This document shows positions 22,301 through 33,808 of a stretch of 64,000 bases of DNA, one piece after another. The first letter of the stretch is position 1, and every line of letters begins with the position of its first letter. A model generated the notes under the pieces. The model was given only the letters and a program-made list of their open reading frames with translations, was not told the DNA's origin and searched no databases. A program made the translations under genes and the position numbers. Source of the stretch: Pelobates cultripes (taxonomy: Eukaryota; Chordata; Amphibia; Anura; Pelobatidae); assembly GCA_933207985.1 (NCBI GenBank), contig OW240913.1, positions 278,419,436 to 278,483,435 of the forward strand, given 5' to 3'.

Positions 22301-25300
22301 GTATATTGAAGAATGTGTGTGATTGATACAATAGGTTATATAAGAATGTCGCTCTTGCCCCAGTCTTGTGAGTATCCGGGACCAAGAAACAAATTAGAGG
22401 TTTGTGTAAGTTAGAGGAATTCTCTAGTTGAACCAATTTGTTTTTAATAAGTTTACTGTTACAAATTCAGATTTTAGTAAAAAGTAATCAGAAAATGCCA
22501 AATCATCACTGAAACAAACAAAAAAATGCTTTTGTTAATTTTGTATTTTGATCCAAAATCCTCCATGTTCAAGATATTTTGGTTTAAGAAACAATTCGAC
22601 AACTGACTAACATGTATATAAAGTTATCATTCTTTGTAGTCACCTTATTTAGATACTTACACCAGCTGTTGCAGTCCATTCCTCTGGTTCATTTATCAAC
22701 GTGGAACTGCACTTTTGTCATGTACCATACCATCTGGTTCTAGTGAGTTATTTCCGGCTAAAGTACCAGCATGGTCTCTGCCTCTCATGTTAAAGTGAAG
22801 CAGTATAAAAAGTGTATGTTTGAGTTCTGCTGTATTCTATTTGGTAAACTTTTACTGAACAACATGTTTACTTTAAATGTTGAGAGGCTATTTATGGGCC
22901 AGGTTAAAGCTGAATCTCAATATTATAGTGAGTATTTATATTTATGGAACAGTTCTGTTTGTAGTTCTTATATGTAGCACAATACAAAATTAAGCAATAA
23001 TTTATAAGTTAGTTTATGGACAGGGGCATACTTAATTAAGCATTCTGGTGAAAAAAGAAATCAGGAGGGCTCTATCAGACAGCCACTAGAGGGATTTCCG
23101 TGTTCACACGCTATGTGAGGACCTCCAGTGTTGCCGAAATCTTCATAAGAAAGCATTGAATAATGATTTCCTATGGGGAGGTCTAAAGCGGGTGCACAGC
23201 CATTGCCGCGCATGCGCATTAGGTCTCCCCCATTGGCTGACATTGACGGGGGAGGAGAGTAGGTGGAGCCTGACTAAGCGCCGAGGGACTAAGCGCTGTG
23301 GTAAGTCACTAAAGAGGTTTTAACTTGGGATGGGGGGCAGGAGCGACCATAGACTAAGACGAGAGGTAGTATATAATATGATATAAAGAACCTACTATGG
23401 ATTTTCAGGAAGTATGTGTAAATTTAAATACCAGCAGGATACCAATAGATGTATTTAAAATATACTTTTATTTAATGTAAATCAACAATAATCTGTATAC
23501 CCATTATAACTAGATATTTACAATCTTACTGCAAAATTAGTTAGTGAAGCTAATTGTCTAATGATTATGGGAAATTGGAAGATATAAATTTGTTATTGAT
23601 ACCATCAAATACAATTGTAAAAGGCTGAAACATATGCAAATTAACTATGGAAAATGACATGAAGGGTAATAATGGCTCCTGCTGGCAATTATCTGTTCAT
23701 GCCCTACATTTTCCATATTTTGAACTTGGACAAAAAACAATTCTCACATTTTCAGCTCAGCAAGTGAACTATATTAATATAGAACATTTTACTGACTGAC
23801 AAGTAAATTATATGGCTACCTTTTGTCATTCGGACAAAAAATTCTGCAACCTGACTGAGACCGCATCCAAGTCATCACCTCAACTGCCATGTCAAACAAT
23901 AAGTAGTCTCCTTATGTAAATCTACATATTTCTTTATTTAGACACAATTTCACAATTTCTGTCATCTGGGATTATATTATTAACTATAGGTTAACTATTA
24001 TTGATTGATAGATTTTTCAGTTGAATGCAAAGAAAAATAACTTGCTCGGCTGTGAGAAAAATCTATTATGTATTTTATAAGGCTTTCCTCAATCTTTAAG
24101 CCAAAATCTACAGTTATATGGATGATGTTCTTCAAAGATAAAATACATGATACGCTTAAGACAAAAAATAAAATAGTAAAATAAAATGTAAAAAAATAAT
24201 GTTTAGTATTCACAAATTAACAGCTAGCTGTATCAGCTATTGTATTAGGATAACAGAGAGCACGCACACACATACAAACACTTACTCACTACTATAGATA
24301 ACAGACTAGTACCAAGCTCTCCTTTGGAGAAAATGGTCTTTACCATTTGCTTACATAGACAGTTTGCCCTGCTTGTGCAGGCCACAGTTTATGACTTGAG
24401 TCGAAGCACTTTACCACGTTTGTGGGGTATGAAGAGATTTATGGCGGTGCCACTAGATTTCAATCAGACTTAAACTACTTAGCAAATCCTTCTGTATGAG
24501 GGACACTAAAAATTCTAATTGTTCTACCATTGAACAGAATGTAACACTCTGTGGCACCATACTGGGTGGATGTGAAACTATTAATACAGAGAAGGTGGGG
24601 AAATAAGCAGAATGAGTGAGAAATAAGTAGAGGTGGAGATAGAGGAAGGGGAGACAAAGAAAATAAAAGCTAGGAAAAAGAGCACAAATAAGGAGACATG
24701 GGAAGAGAGGATGAGAAGAGGGGGCATGAAGAAATAAACCCAGGGGTGAATGGACAGACATGTAGATAGATGTGGAAAGTATAGACAGACCAAAGCACAA
24801 ATGAGAGACAACCACAAAAAAAGAGTTGTATAAAGAGGGGAACTTAGGTAGGGAAAAAAAGAGGTAAACTGTGAGATACATGTGTAAGTGTCTAAGGTGA
24901 CCAGGGTAAAATAGGTAGCATATTAATTAATTACAGAACAGAGTAGGGAGTGCTTATTGGTTATAGATGTAAGAGGACAGACACGCTAGGGGACAGCAAG
25001 GGAGGGAAGATAATGGACCATGTTGAGGGAAAAGAAAGAAACCATAGGACATTCTGGGGCAAATAAGGCAAAATTGGGATGTATAAAATAGAAAACCAAC
25101 TGGTTTGAAAACTGCAAAGAACAAAAAGATAATAAACAGTGGGAAGAAAGAGTGGAATAAACATAGTAAATACAACTCTATAGAAAGTGAGAAAGAAAAA
25201 TTAGGCTGTTGAAAAAGCAACAGATGTCTGGCTGGGAGTGGGGAACAAAGTTTGTTATAAAAAAGAGTGTGAAGGAATACCCCATCACTCATACTACTCT

Positions 25301-25439
25301 AGTTGCATCCAAGGAACTACCATGGAAAATGTACTACAGCTATTGTTACTGGAATAATGTTTTAACTTAGTACATCCAGACATAAAAGACTGGGTAAGAG
25401 ATCGATGCCCTCACACTCTACCAGGAGCAGCCAGGTTAG
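22301..25439. other. Three-kilobase interval, mostly unassigned
   Basis: It includes a GC-richer block at 23040-23330 (CACTAGAGG..TGCGCATTAGGTCT) that looks like the interior of a MITE, and a purine-rich plus-strand stretch at 24590-25250. No gene is supported. The minus-strand frames through the purine-rich stretch are hydrophobic low-complexity artefacts. Confidence 0.45.
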
Positions 25440-27300
25440 AGGATAAATATACAGATGTCCGCGAACTAGACCGGCCCTAACCTAGAGCCCAGCCACCCCA
25501 GGAAGAACCATCACTACCTGCCCAAGGAGGGAACTATCCACCTCCACCACCAGCCTCCGAAGCCTGCATACCCCAGCAGAAGACCGGACCCCGCTGTTTC
25601 TGCTGCAAGCATGTCGGCAATGTTCGAAGCAATTGTCCCCTAGAGCCACCTTGACCCACCTGGAACCCATCAGGAACTCCAGCCACTCGAGGAGCCACTC
25701 TCTGCCTGGATAACACCATCTCCCGAACATGTGAAACTGCCAAACTGTGTCAGGAAGAGCCATTGGGGGTACTCCACGTAGCTGACCCCGTCTAGGCAGC
25801 CACAACAGACAACCGGCAGCACCACAGACAGTTGGTCCTAGTTAATGGTCAAGCCTCCTGAGGCCTGAGAGACACTAGGGCAACCATCACCTTAATTCAG
25901 CGACACCTAGTGGGCAGCGCAGAACATCCTGGAAAGTCGGTTGCCTGCAGGTGTCCTTTTGGGAAATGACTTAGGACCTCTAACATCTGCTTTTGCTTCC
26001 TCGACTAATCCTAAAGTACAAGCCGTGACTACTCAAGCTCAGGCATGAGCCAGGGAAGCTGACTCACATTCCGTGGAGGCCCAGGTAAGACCGCCCCCCA
26101 ACAGTAACCTTAGAACCCCTAGCTTGGATAACCCCGAGGACTTTGAAAGGGAAGTAGCAGAGGATCCCTCCTTTCAAAAGTACAGAGATAGGGCTTTATT
26201 AGACCCTATTTTTATTTTTACTTTTATTTTTACTTTCATATTTATTTTAACTTTTTTGTATTTTTATTTCATATTAAAATTTTCTTTATTTTTTCATTTT
26301 TATTTGTTTTCCTTAATTTTTTTAATTTTATTTCTATTACTTTTTCATTTTCATTATATAGTTAAAATAAGGTTTTTTCCACCTCTTTATAGTCCACAGA
26401 TCCTCTATTTGCATACCGGGAGGAATCAACTGAGTTTACTCCCTTTGAACTGTTGTACGTGAGACAGGCACAGGGCCCATTAGACCTCATTAGAGAGCAT
26501 TGGGAAGGGGAGACCAACATAGCAGGGACCCCGATCGTGCCATACGTGCTGGAGCTGAGGGACCAAATAGAGTCATTGGCTCAGATAATACACAAAAACC
26601 TCCAGGCAGCTCAGCAGCACCAGCGGTTATGGTACAACTAGAGGGCTAGACACCGTAGTTCCCAGGTCGGACAAAAGGTTATGGTACTAAAACCAGTCTG
26701 GCAGGATAAACTACAGGTGGCCTGGCAGGGTCCCTACAAGGTGATAGGACAAGTCTGTGACACTACCTAAACATAAATATGCTCAAAGTGTATATGGGCT
26801 GAGAGAAAGAGGTAGCTGTGGTCTGCCCGCCAGCCTCAGAGGATCACATTGCATTACTCCTACCCAACCTGTTAGGAGGTGACCCCAGAGAGAGAGAAAG
26901 AGCTATAGAATTGGTACAGCTAGGGGACTGGTTAGGGGCCAAAGAGAGTGTCCAAGTGATATGAAACAGGCAACGTTTTCCCAGGAGCCAGGGTGGACAT
27001 TCTGGGTCAGACCCCCTTGCGCATTCCCAAAAGCAGTCTGGGAAAAAATGCAGAAATAAATTAATTAAATGATCTGCTTAGGGGTCATTGAATATTCTAA
27101 GAGCCCATGGGCCTCGCCTGTAGCCCTGGTACCAAAGTGAGATGGCACGACCTGCTTCTGTGTGGACTACAGGCTACTAAACAACAAGACAGTCATTGGT
27201 GTCACTACCATTGACCTGTGTAAAGGTTATTGTCAGTTTCCCCTAGCAGAGGAGGCAATGCCGATCACATCAAATTAAAGCCCTTTTTGTTGTCTTAAAA
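25440..27300 (+). pseudogene. Degraded Ty3/gypsy pol with integrase before RT (Gmr1-like order)
   Basis: The plus strand reads, in order, four blocks. (1) A gag-end zinc knuckle CFCCKHVGNVRSNC at about 25599, with the usual His replaced by Asn. (2) A protease-like block near 25840-25910 (LVNGQ..GLRDTRATITLIQ, DTG become DTR). (3) After an AT-rich insertion, the integrase C-terminal region at 26420-26770 (TPFELLY, GPLDLIREHWEG, YVLELRDQIESLA, GQKVMVLKP, WQGPYKV). (4) The start of RT at 27080-27290 (GVIEYSKSPWASPVALVPK, FCVDYRLLN, DLCKGYCQFPLA). Stops and shifts are frequent. In most gypsy elements integrase follows RT; the reverse order is known from the Gmr1-like group. Most integrase and RT catalytic residues are deleted or lie beyond the truncation. 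Confidence 0.7.
26195..26392. repeat. T-rich low-complexity insertion
   Basis: About 200 bp of degenerate TTTTTA/TTTTC repeats separates the protease-side block from the integrase-side block of the gypsy pseudogene. Confidence 0.75.
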
Positions 27301-27604
27301 CGGTATATAATATGTGTTGGTCCAATAAATGAGAGAGATGTAAATTGCAGTTAAACACAAACCACATAAAATGCAAAAATTGCTTTTGTCCTTAATGGTA
27401 TGTCCAGCTTCAGAAGCTGTGTCCTTAAGGGATTAATGTATTTCAGTCATAGTGCAATCTTTATTGGTTATCTTACTTACATTAGAGTGCAAGCTTTATG
27501 AGCTATCTGAATTACATTAGAATGTGAGCTTTATAGTCCAAAATAGGTGCTCGTTTAGAGGCAGCGGCTTCAGAGTGAGGCACACTCCAGGTAATTGGCA
27601 AAAT
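27301..27604. other. Interval between gypsy remnant and satellite
   Basis: This is AT-rich sequence with two short near-repeats (ATTAGAGTGCAAGCTTTATG and ATTAGAATGTGAGCTTTATA). No gene. Confidence 0.4.
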
Positions 27605-27841
27605 ATACCAAGTTTATGCATTTATAGCTGATTGGCACACTAAACCTAGTTTATGCATGTATAACTGATTGCTATGATATACCAAGTTTATGCATTTATA
27701 ACTGATTGCTGTGATATACCAAGTTTATGCATTTATAGCTGATTGGCACACTAAACCTAGTTTATGCATTTATAACTGATTGCTATGATATACCAAGTTT
27801 ATGCATTTATAACTGATTGCTGTGATATACCAAGCTTATGC
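27605..27841. repeat. 37-bp satellite with 111-bp higher-order period
   Basis: Monomers of 37 bp share TTTATGCATTTATA.CTGATTG. Three distinguishable types occur in the fixed order 1-2-3-1-2-3. The first is marked by GGCACACT, the second starts AAACCTAG, and the third ends GCTGTGAT. Each trimer is 111 bp (27605 and 27716 start equivalent positions). A partial seventh monomer follows. Confidence 0.85.
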
Positions 27842-29994
27842 ATTTCAAGCGTAGAGGCCTGATATACCAGATGGCACTGGCAAACTGTTTGTGGACAAAG
27901 ATGGCACTGGCAAGTTGTTTGTGTGTAAATATTGATAAGCTTGGGGACAAAGCTGGGACTGTAAAGTTGTTTTGGGAGAAATATGGTATTGAAAAGCAGT
28001 TTGATGGCAAAGTTTGCTTCGTAAACTGTTTGAAGACAGAGATGAAGAGGTGGAGCTTTAAAAGGAAGAGGTGTGGCCTTGACTGGAAGAGGTTGGGCAC
28101 ATTCAGATCAAAGGGGGTGAATAAGTTTAGTCATGCCTAGGGTAGCACAAAACCAAAATACACCACTGGGTAAGGTATGAGTCATGTTAATAGCAGCAAT
28201 TGTGATATTTAATTATTTGTAGTCTTATTTTATTATAGAACAGATAACTAATTTTAGCCTGTCTAACTTTAGCCTGTCATTTTGTTTTCTTTTTTAATAA
28301 TTTTAAGTTACAGTTACCGGGTCAATCCCAGAAGATATTGTTTTATACTGAAACATGATTCTGTTTGACTTTTCTTTTCTAAACCTTGTATAGAAATGTG
28401 CTAACAATTTTGCCTCATGGTAAAGTCTTAAGTTTGACATTGCAAGAGTTCCTGAGGTTGTTTACTGTGTCGTGACTGCCCACAATAATATTGCTTTCTT
28501 TTTTCTCATTGGATTTTTTAGGCTGTTTTCAAATTTTCTTTTAGCGGTTTAGTACAAAATGGATAATTTATTATTTTGGAGTGACATAAGGCCTTATTAC
28601 ATGCAATATGACTGACCAAGAAGGTACCTAATTCTTCCTGGTCATACACTTTAACAACAATGATTCTTCTATTATTATGTCACGCACCAATATACCAAGC
28701 AACTCACAGATGTAGTCCTAAGAAAAATAATTCAAAATGTATTAGATTTTATTTTTTGGCATAAAATATTTAGCAATAATTTTGCAGAAAATACATTCCC
28801 ATTGTCTCATCCCATTTTTCCTACCTACTTTCCCCCTCCTCACATTCTCCCCTTTCTTTATTTTTCTTTATTTATTTGTTTGAAATACTGATAATATTCC
28901 CAGACAAGAGAGAGGAAGAGCAGAAACAATTACTTTATTGCAACACATGAATAGACTTGGTATTGGACAGTTGGTGCAATTTGCAATGTCACAGGTCAAT
29001 GTCACTTATGGTTCTGGATGAGCCATGGGCAGTTTTTCATTTCTTTTTCTTTTTTTGTTTTCTCACAGTGCAAAGATCTCAGATGACTGCACCTTTTTGA
29101 TGGGAGGCTCCAATTCAAATGGAGTGAGATATGCCAACTCGACCCTACTGGGTTGGGTACTACTATACAGGGCTTCACAGAGGTTGGGAGAGGTGAATTA
29201 CACACTAGCTGCTCTCTTGAGGGATACTTCTGTGCACCTCTGTTATGTTTATATGCCCGATGTGACTAATGCCTTCACAAAGCATAAGTATAATGGTTCC
29301 TTCTTTTGTTAGTGGCTCGTTAAACTCTCATGTCGTTATTATTAATTATACCCTGTTTCAAAATATCTAATATTAATAGATTATCGAACAGAAAAAGAAA
29401 GAAGAAAAAAAAGAAGGAAAGAAAAAAAAAATTATTGAAAGCTTTATTCTACAGTTGGGGGTACTTTGGGGTATATATATCAAAAAGGTTATGGTGGGGG
29501 GGAGGGGATTGTGATTGAAAACCCCTTCCACCTGAAGTCTGTGGATAGTTTACACTATGTTAAACAAAAATCTGCATATCAGTCAAGCCATAAGACTTGC
29601 TTTTCCCACAGAAATCACAAACTGTAATAATGTTACTACCCCAAAGGATTCTGAGTGGGCATATGCAAATTAGTTTAATAAAGAATCACATTTTTGCCTC
29701 ATTCCATTTTAAACATGGATTTCTTTGAGTCTGTGTTTGCTGTATACAACAGCTTTCAAACACAATTTAAGAAAAGATGCAAAGCCAGTGAACCACTGTG
29801 AGCCAGTGAATTTTTTTTTTTTTTTTACAGAAAATGTTCCAACATGAATTGTAACTGCTTCCACAGGAGAATGCCTTAGACTTTATGATGTGTCCTGCAT
29901 AGTGTTCATAAAAGGTTATTAATATTACATTTTAATACAAAATGTCGGGCTTCTGAGTTCAACAATGGCATGTACAATATTAGCAGGGTTAAAT
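27842..29994. other. Interval without an assigned gene
   Basis: 27860-28030 carries loosely repeated phrases like GATGGCACTGGCAA.CTGTTTGTG and an open frame of about 100 residues of no recognisable family. A frame at 29025-29312 follows a pyrimidine-AG that resembles a splice acceptor but has no known domain. An A/G-rich run (29390-29430) and a T run (29809-29826) are present. Confidence 0.45.
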
Positions 29995-30174
29995 GGGTTA
30001 TTAAGTGAAAACTGACAGGAATTCAAAGTAAATTCAAAGGGAATTTCAAATTCATAACCAGAATAGCCAAACAGGATTGACTAGATTTTTGATATTTTGA
30101 TCTAAATTTTGAATTTCCTTTGAATTTATTTTGAATCACCAGTAATTCACACTTTAGTGAATAAACCTGTTAGT
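29995..30174. mobile_element. ATTCAAAGTGAA-type MITE, copy A
   Basis: This is a palindromic element. The left arm (GGAATTCAAAGTAAATTCAAAGGGAATTTC, cited in part) pairs with the right arm (GAATTTCCTTTGAATTTATTTTGAAT). The outer ends are GGGTTATTAAGTGAA and TTAGTGAATAAACC. The centre contains AGCCAAACAGGATT, comparable with the other copies. Confidence 0.7.
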
Positions 30175-30377
30175 GTAAAAAAATATATATATTAATATGT
30201 AATAAACGTTTTAGGTTGTCCCCACTCTAAAATAAATAATCTCTGCAGTTTAAAGACATGGTCATGGAATAAATTGAGTTATACATTGTTCAATCACAGT
30301 ATTAAAATCACTGACAGATGAAGTGAATAACATTGATTATATAATTTCTATGGCACATGTTAGGGGGGATATATTAC

Positions 30378-30889
30378 TGTATATACTCGTCTATAAGTTG
30401 ATCTCATGTATAAGTCGAGTGCAGTTTTTTTACTTACAATTGTGAAATATGCTATGACTTGTGATAAGTCGAGGGTACCTTATTCAAATTGAATTGTTCG
30501 GTTACCGAACAGACTCTTTGTGGTCCCCCTTGTTAACACCTTGTAATCACCAACCACCCTTGGCTGTTAACCACAAATAAGACTTCCCTGGGTGGCCACC
30601 ATTCGTATATACGAATGCACATGTTGTCGTCGATGGCATGAATCTCTGAGTCAGCTACGCGAACCCCCCTGAAACTTGTGCCTCTGCTTGTTCGACTTCA
30701 CAACCAGCTACGAGAACAGCGTTCGGGAGTTGACATTGCCCCATATTCGACTCCCGAACACCGTTCGACTCCCGAACACCATACAAAATTTGATTGAAAC
30801 TCACACTGACCCGTGGATAAGTCGACTCTGCATTTTAAAAGGAAGTTTAAGACTACAATTTCTCGACTTATACACGGGTATATACACTA
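30378..30889 (+). mobile_element. MITE with TATATACTCGT..TATAAG terminal inverted repeats
   Basis: The left end GTATATACTCGTCTATAAGT is inverted at the right as CTCGACTTATACACGGGTAT (to about 30889). The element is about 510 bp with many short palindromes built from CCGAACA/TGTTCG inside. An inverted copy of its first 100 bp lies at 32765-32900. The superfamily is not assigned. Confidence 0.7.
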
Positions 30890-30899
30890 GTGTATATAC

Positions 30900-31880
30900 A
30901 CTAGGCAACAAGTGAACAGTCAGCAAGCAGTAAAAATGGGCAAGCAAAAAGATCTAAGTGGCTTTGACAAGGGACAAACAGTGATGGCTAGTCAGATGAT
31001 TTGATCAGGTAAGCTGCAAAATGGCAAGTCCTGTAGGGTATTCTCAGTACGGCTAACACACCTGGTCTGATCACACAGATGAACTACTGTAGGTGAAATT
31101 GCTGAAAAACTTAATGCTGGCCATGGTAGAAAGGTGTGAAACACACAGTGCTTTGCAGTTTGCTGTATATGGTGCTGCGTAGCCTCAAACCAGTCAGAGT
31201 GCCCATGATGACCCTTGGCCACCATTGAAAGTGCCTTAAATGGCAATGGGAGCATCAGAACTGAACCATGGAGCAATAAGAGGAGGTTTCCTGATCTGAT
31301 TAATCACATATATTAAATCAGGTGTATGGCCGGGTCACGGGTGCATGTGCATTGTTTATCTGGGAAAGACATGGCAGCAGGATGCACTATGGGAAAAAGG
31401 CAGGCTAACAGAGGCTTTGGGAAATGTTCTGCTGCAAAACCTTGGGTCCTGACATTCATGTAGGTGTTACTTTGACATGTGCAACCTACCTATAGATTGT
31501 TGCAGACCACGTACACCCCTTCGTGGCAATGGTATTCCCTGACAGCAGTGGCATAATGCACCATATCACTCTATAAAAAAAGTTTAGGAATAGTTTGAGG
31601 AACATAACAAAGAGTTTGAGATGTTGACCTGGCCTCCAGATTCCCCAGATCTCAATCTGATTGAGCATGTGTGGGATGTTCTGGAATAACAAATCTAATC
31701 CATGGAGTCACACCTCCCAACTTGCAGAATCTGCCTCTAATGATGCCAGATACATATAGGATCTGTTCAGAGGTCTTGTGGAGTCCATGCCTTGACGCAT
31801 CAGAAATGTTTGGCAGCATGAGAGAGACTTACACAATATTAGGCAGGTGGTTTTGGTGTTGTGGCTGATCAGTCTATAGT
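30900..31880 (+). pseudogene. Tc1-like transposase, inactivated
   Basis: The plus strand starts at 30935 with MGKQKDLSGFDKGQTVMA, the typical Tc1-family N-terminus that opens the paired-like DNA-binding domain. A stop follows within 25 codons. Downstream remnants include the SPDLNLIEHVWDVLE block near 31640 (catalytic C-terminal region) and a long tail to about 31870. The middle is full of stops and shifts. Tc1 transposases cut and paste elements at TA sites; this copy is dead. Its own terminal repeats were not found. Confidence 0.75.
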
Positions 31881-32149
31881 CTAGTGTCTTTTTTGAACCC
31901 ATCCCACCTCCTCCTTCTGATATTCATTGTGTCTAATGCTAGTGGCTTGGTCAGCATTTTAGGTCACTCAAGTGATTTCCTCAAGTCTTTCCTTATCTTA
32001 AATGTAGCTTGATTCATACAAAACCATGCATTAATGAATGCTTGCATCACTTCCTTTAAATAAGTGCATGCACCAACCAGTTTTTATAGGTTTGATAATA
32101 GCTTCTATTTTTATACCTGAATTCTGTTCAGATCTTAGAAAAACTATTC

Positions 32150-32318
32150 AGGGGTATTTATCAAAGTGATAATTCAAAGTGAAGTTCAGATTTAAGGCCA
32201 GGGTAGCTAAACTGGAAACATAGCTGTCTAAGAGAATCTTTCCAGTTTGACAATTTTTTCCTTAAATTTGAAATTTACTTTGAATTCACTTTGACTTCTG
32301 TCTTTAGTCAACCTAGGG
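32150..32318. mobile_element. ATTCAAAGTGAA-type MITE, copy B
   Basis: The left arm AATTCAAAGTGAAGTTCAGA and right arm AAATTTGAAATTTACTTTGA..TTCACTTTGA are inverted. The centre reads GCTAAACTGGAAACATAGCT and matches the 30000 and 58600 copies. Confidence 0.7.
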
Positions 32319-32404
32319 GGGATGAAAAAAATTATATTTCAATAAAAAAATTAAAATATTAAAATTAAAAATAAATAAATAATAAAATAAAAAAATAATA
32401 AAAA

Positions 32405-32762
32405 TGCCCTCCCCCCACCCAGTTCACACACACTACACACACAAACACACACTCTGCATTATATACACACACTCGTACAAACACACAAACTGCATTATAT
32501 ACACACACACATACAAACACACACACTGCATTATATACACACACACTCATACAAACACACTTTGCATTATATACACATACACTCATAGAAACACACACTC
32601 TGCATTATACATACACACACACACACTCTGCATTCACACAAACACACACACTCTGCATTATATACACACAGAGTGTGCATATATAATGCAGAGTGTGTGT
32701 TTCTATGAGTGTGTGTGTATATAAAGCAGTGTGTGTGTTTGCAAGAGTGTGTGTGTATATAA
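32405..32762. repeat. AC-rich minisatellite that switches strand
   Basis: Units of about 38-42 bp contain CACTCTGCATTATATACACA and are repeated about seven times in one orientation. At about 32668 the array flips, and the complementary unit (TATATAATGCAGAGTGTGTG) continues for two more copies. The junction makes a long hairpin-forming palindrome. Confidence 0.85.
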
Positions 32763-32764
32763 TT

Positions 32765-32902
32765 ATAAAAATCACAGAATTTCATAGCCTCAAGTTTTAC
32801 CCTCAACTTATCCACGAGGCATAGCATATTTCACAATTGTTGGTCACAAAACTGCACTCGACTTATACATGAGATCGACTTATACACGAGTATATACGGT
32901 AA
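32765..32902 (-). mobile_element. Inverted partial copy of the 30378 MITE
   Basis: On the minus strand it starts CCGTATATACTCGTGTATAA at 32902 and follows the left 100 bp of the 30378 element (CGAGTGCAGTTT, CAATTGTGAAATATGCTATG). The remainder of the copy is missing or replaced by the minisatellite. Confidence 0.75.
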
Positions 32903-33750
32903 GCGCCTATCCAGTCATGATATGATCTACTGTCTCGCTAGATATAGACAGATAGCAAAAAGGTTGTGGTGAGATAAAACATGATAAAACTCCCCACAGT
33001 GCAAATATAAACAACACAGTTATGCGTCACCTACATATCTCAAGTTGGATTTTCAGAAGTCTTTATGGGGCATAGAAACACAAGAAATTCTGTTTTCAAG
33101 TTCGACCTGCAAATGAGCACAGACTGGCATCAGTTTTATACTTCTTACTGCATTTCCGCAGATATTCTTAGCAATGGACATTGTTTCAAACAAAGCATTT
33201 AAAAAAAAAACTAAAGCATGGTATATGATCCAAAAGGATCGGTGACCAGAAACCAGCCGTGGACTGTAGTTTCAGTCTGGTGGGATTTTAGTTCTGGTTT
33301 GGAAGTTGAAGTCTCTCCTTAGGTAGAGAACGAGAGGAACCTCTCATTCATCCATTTTTGAGGGAAATCCATTTTTATCAAGCCTTACCTCATTTATCAA
33401 TGCTGCCTTTAGCACCAATAGATTAGATTAGGAACAGAGATAATGAATTTGTATTGAATGTATTATTTATTTATGAATTGTATTTGAATTCTTAGCTAAT
33501 TTGGCTTTATTTTATTCTGTTATTTAGTTGGATGTTTGTTGGTCATTGAGGGTTAGTGACAGGTGTTGATTAATATTGTCATTGTTTTTTCTGTCAGGGG
33601 TAAATACCACCAATTTCTGTGTTCTTACCATGTGTTAAATAATACATTTTATTAAGTGTTCTAATTTTCACTGGTTTTTTTTTTGTTTGTTTTTTTGCAA
33701 TATGGAGACAAAGTTAACTCCCCGTGCTGGAGTCCACATCTTACAAGGCA
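32903..33750. other. Interval without recognised features
   Basis: This is AT-rich DNA. No gene or defined repeat was recognised. Confidence 0.45.
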
Positions 33751-33755
33751 CTGTA

Positions 33756-33808
33756 GGATGTCTCTGAGGAAGTAGGGCTATCCCCTACGAAACGCGTCAG
33801 ACAAGTCC
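33756..33808 (+). ncRNA. Hammerhead-ribozyme-like motif 2 (best example)
   Basis: The core CTGAGGA (33764-33770) is followed by a 6-bp stem GTAGGG/CCCTAC (33772-33777 with 33783-33788), then GAAA (33789-33792) and ACGCGTC, where AC/GT can form the minimal stem III before the C at the cleavage position (33798). Flanks TGTCT (33759-33763) and AGACA (33799-33803) pair perfectly as stem I. One extra A (33771) before stem II departs from the canonical core, so activity is uncertain. Penelope-like elements are known to carry hammerhead ribozymes. Confidence 0.5.

Noticed and set aside
24453..25292. Hydrophobic minus-strand frames resembling membrane proteins
   Set aside because: They are translations of purine-rich DNA in a region without other coding signs.
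29025..29312. Possible host exon after a splice-acceptor-like TTTTCTCACAG
   Set aside because: The frame has no recognisable domain, no matching donor and no neighbouring exons.
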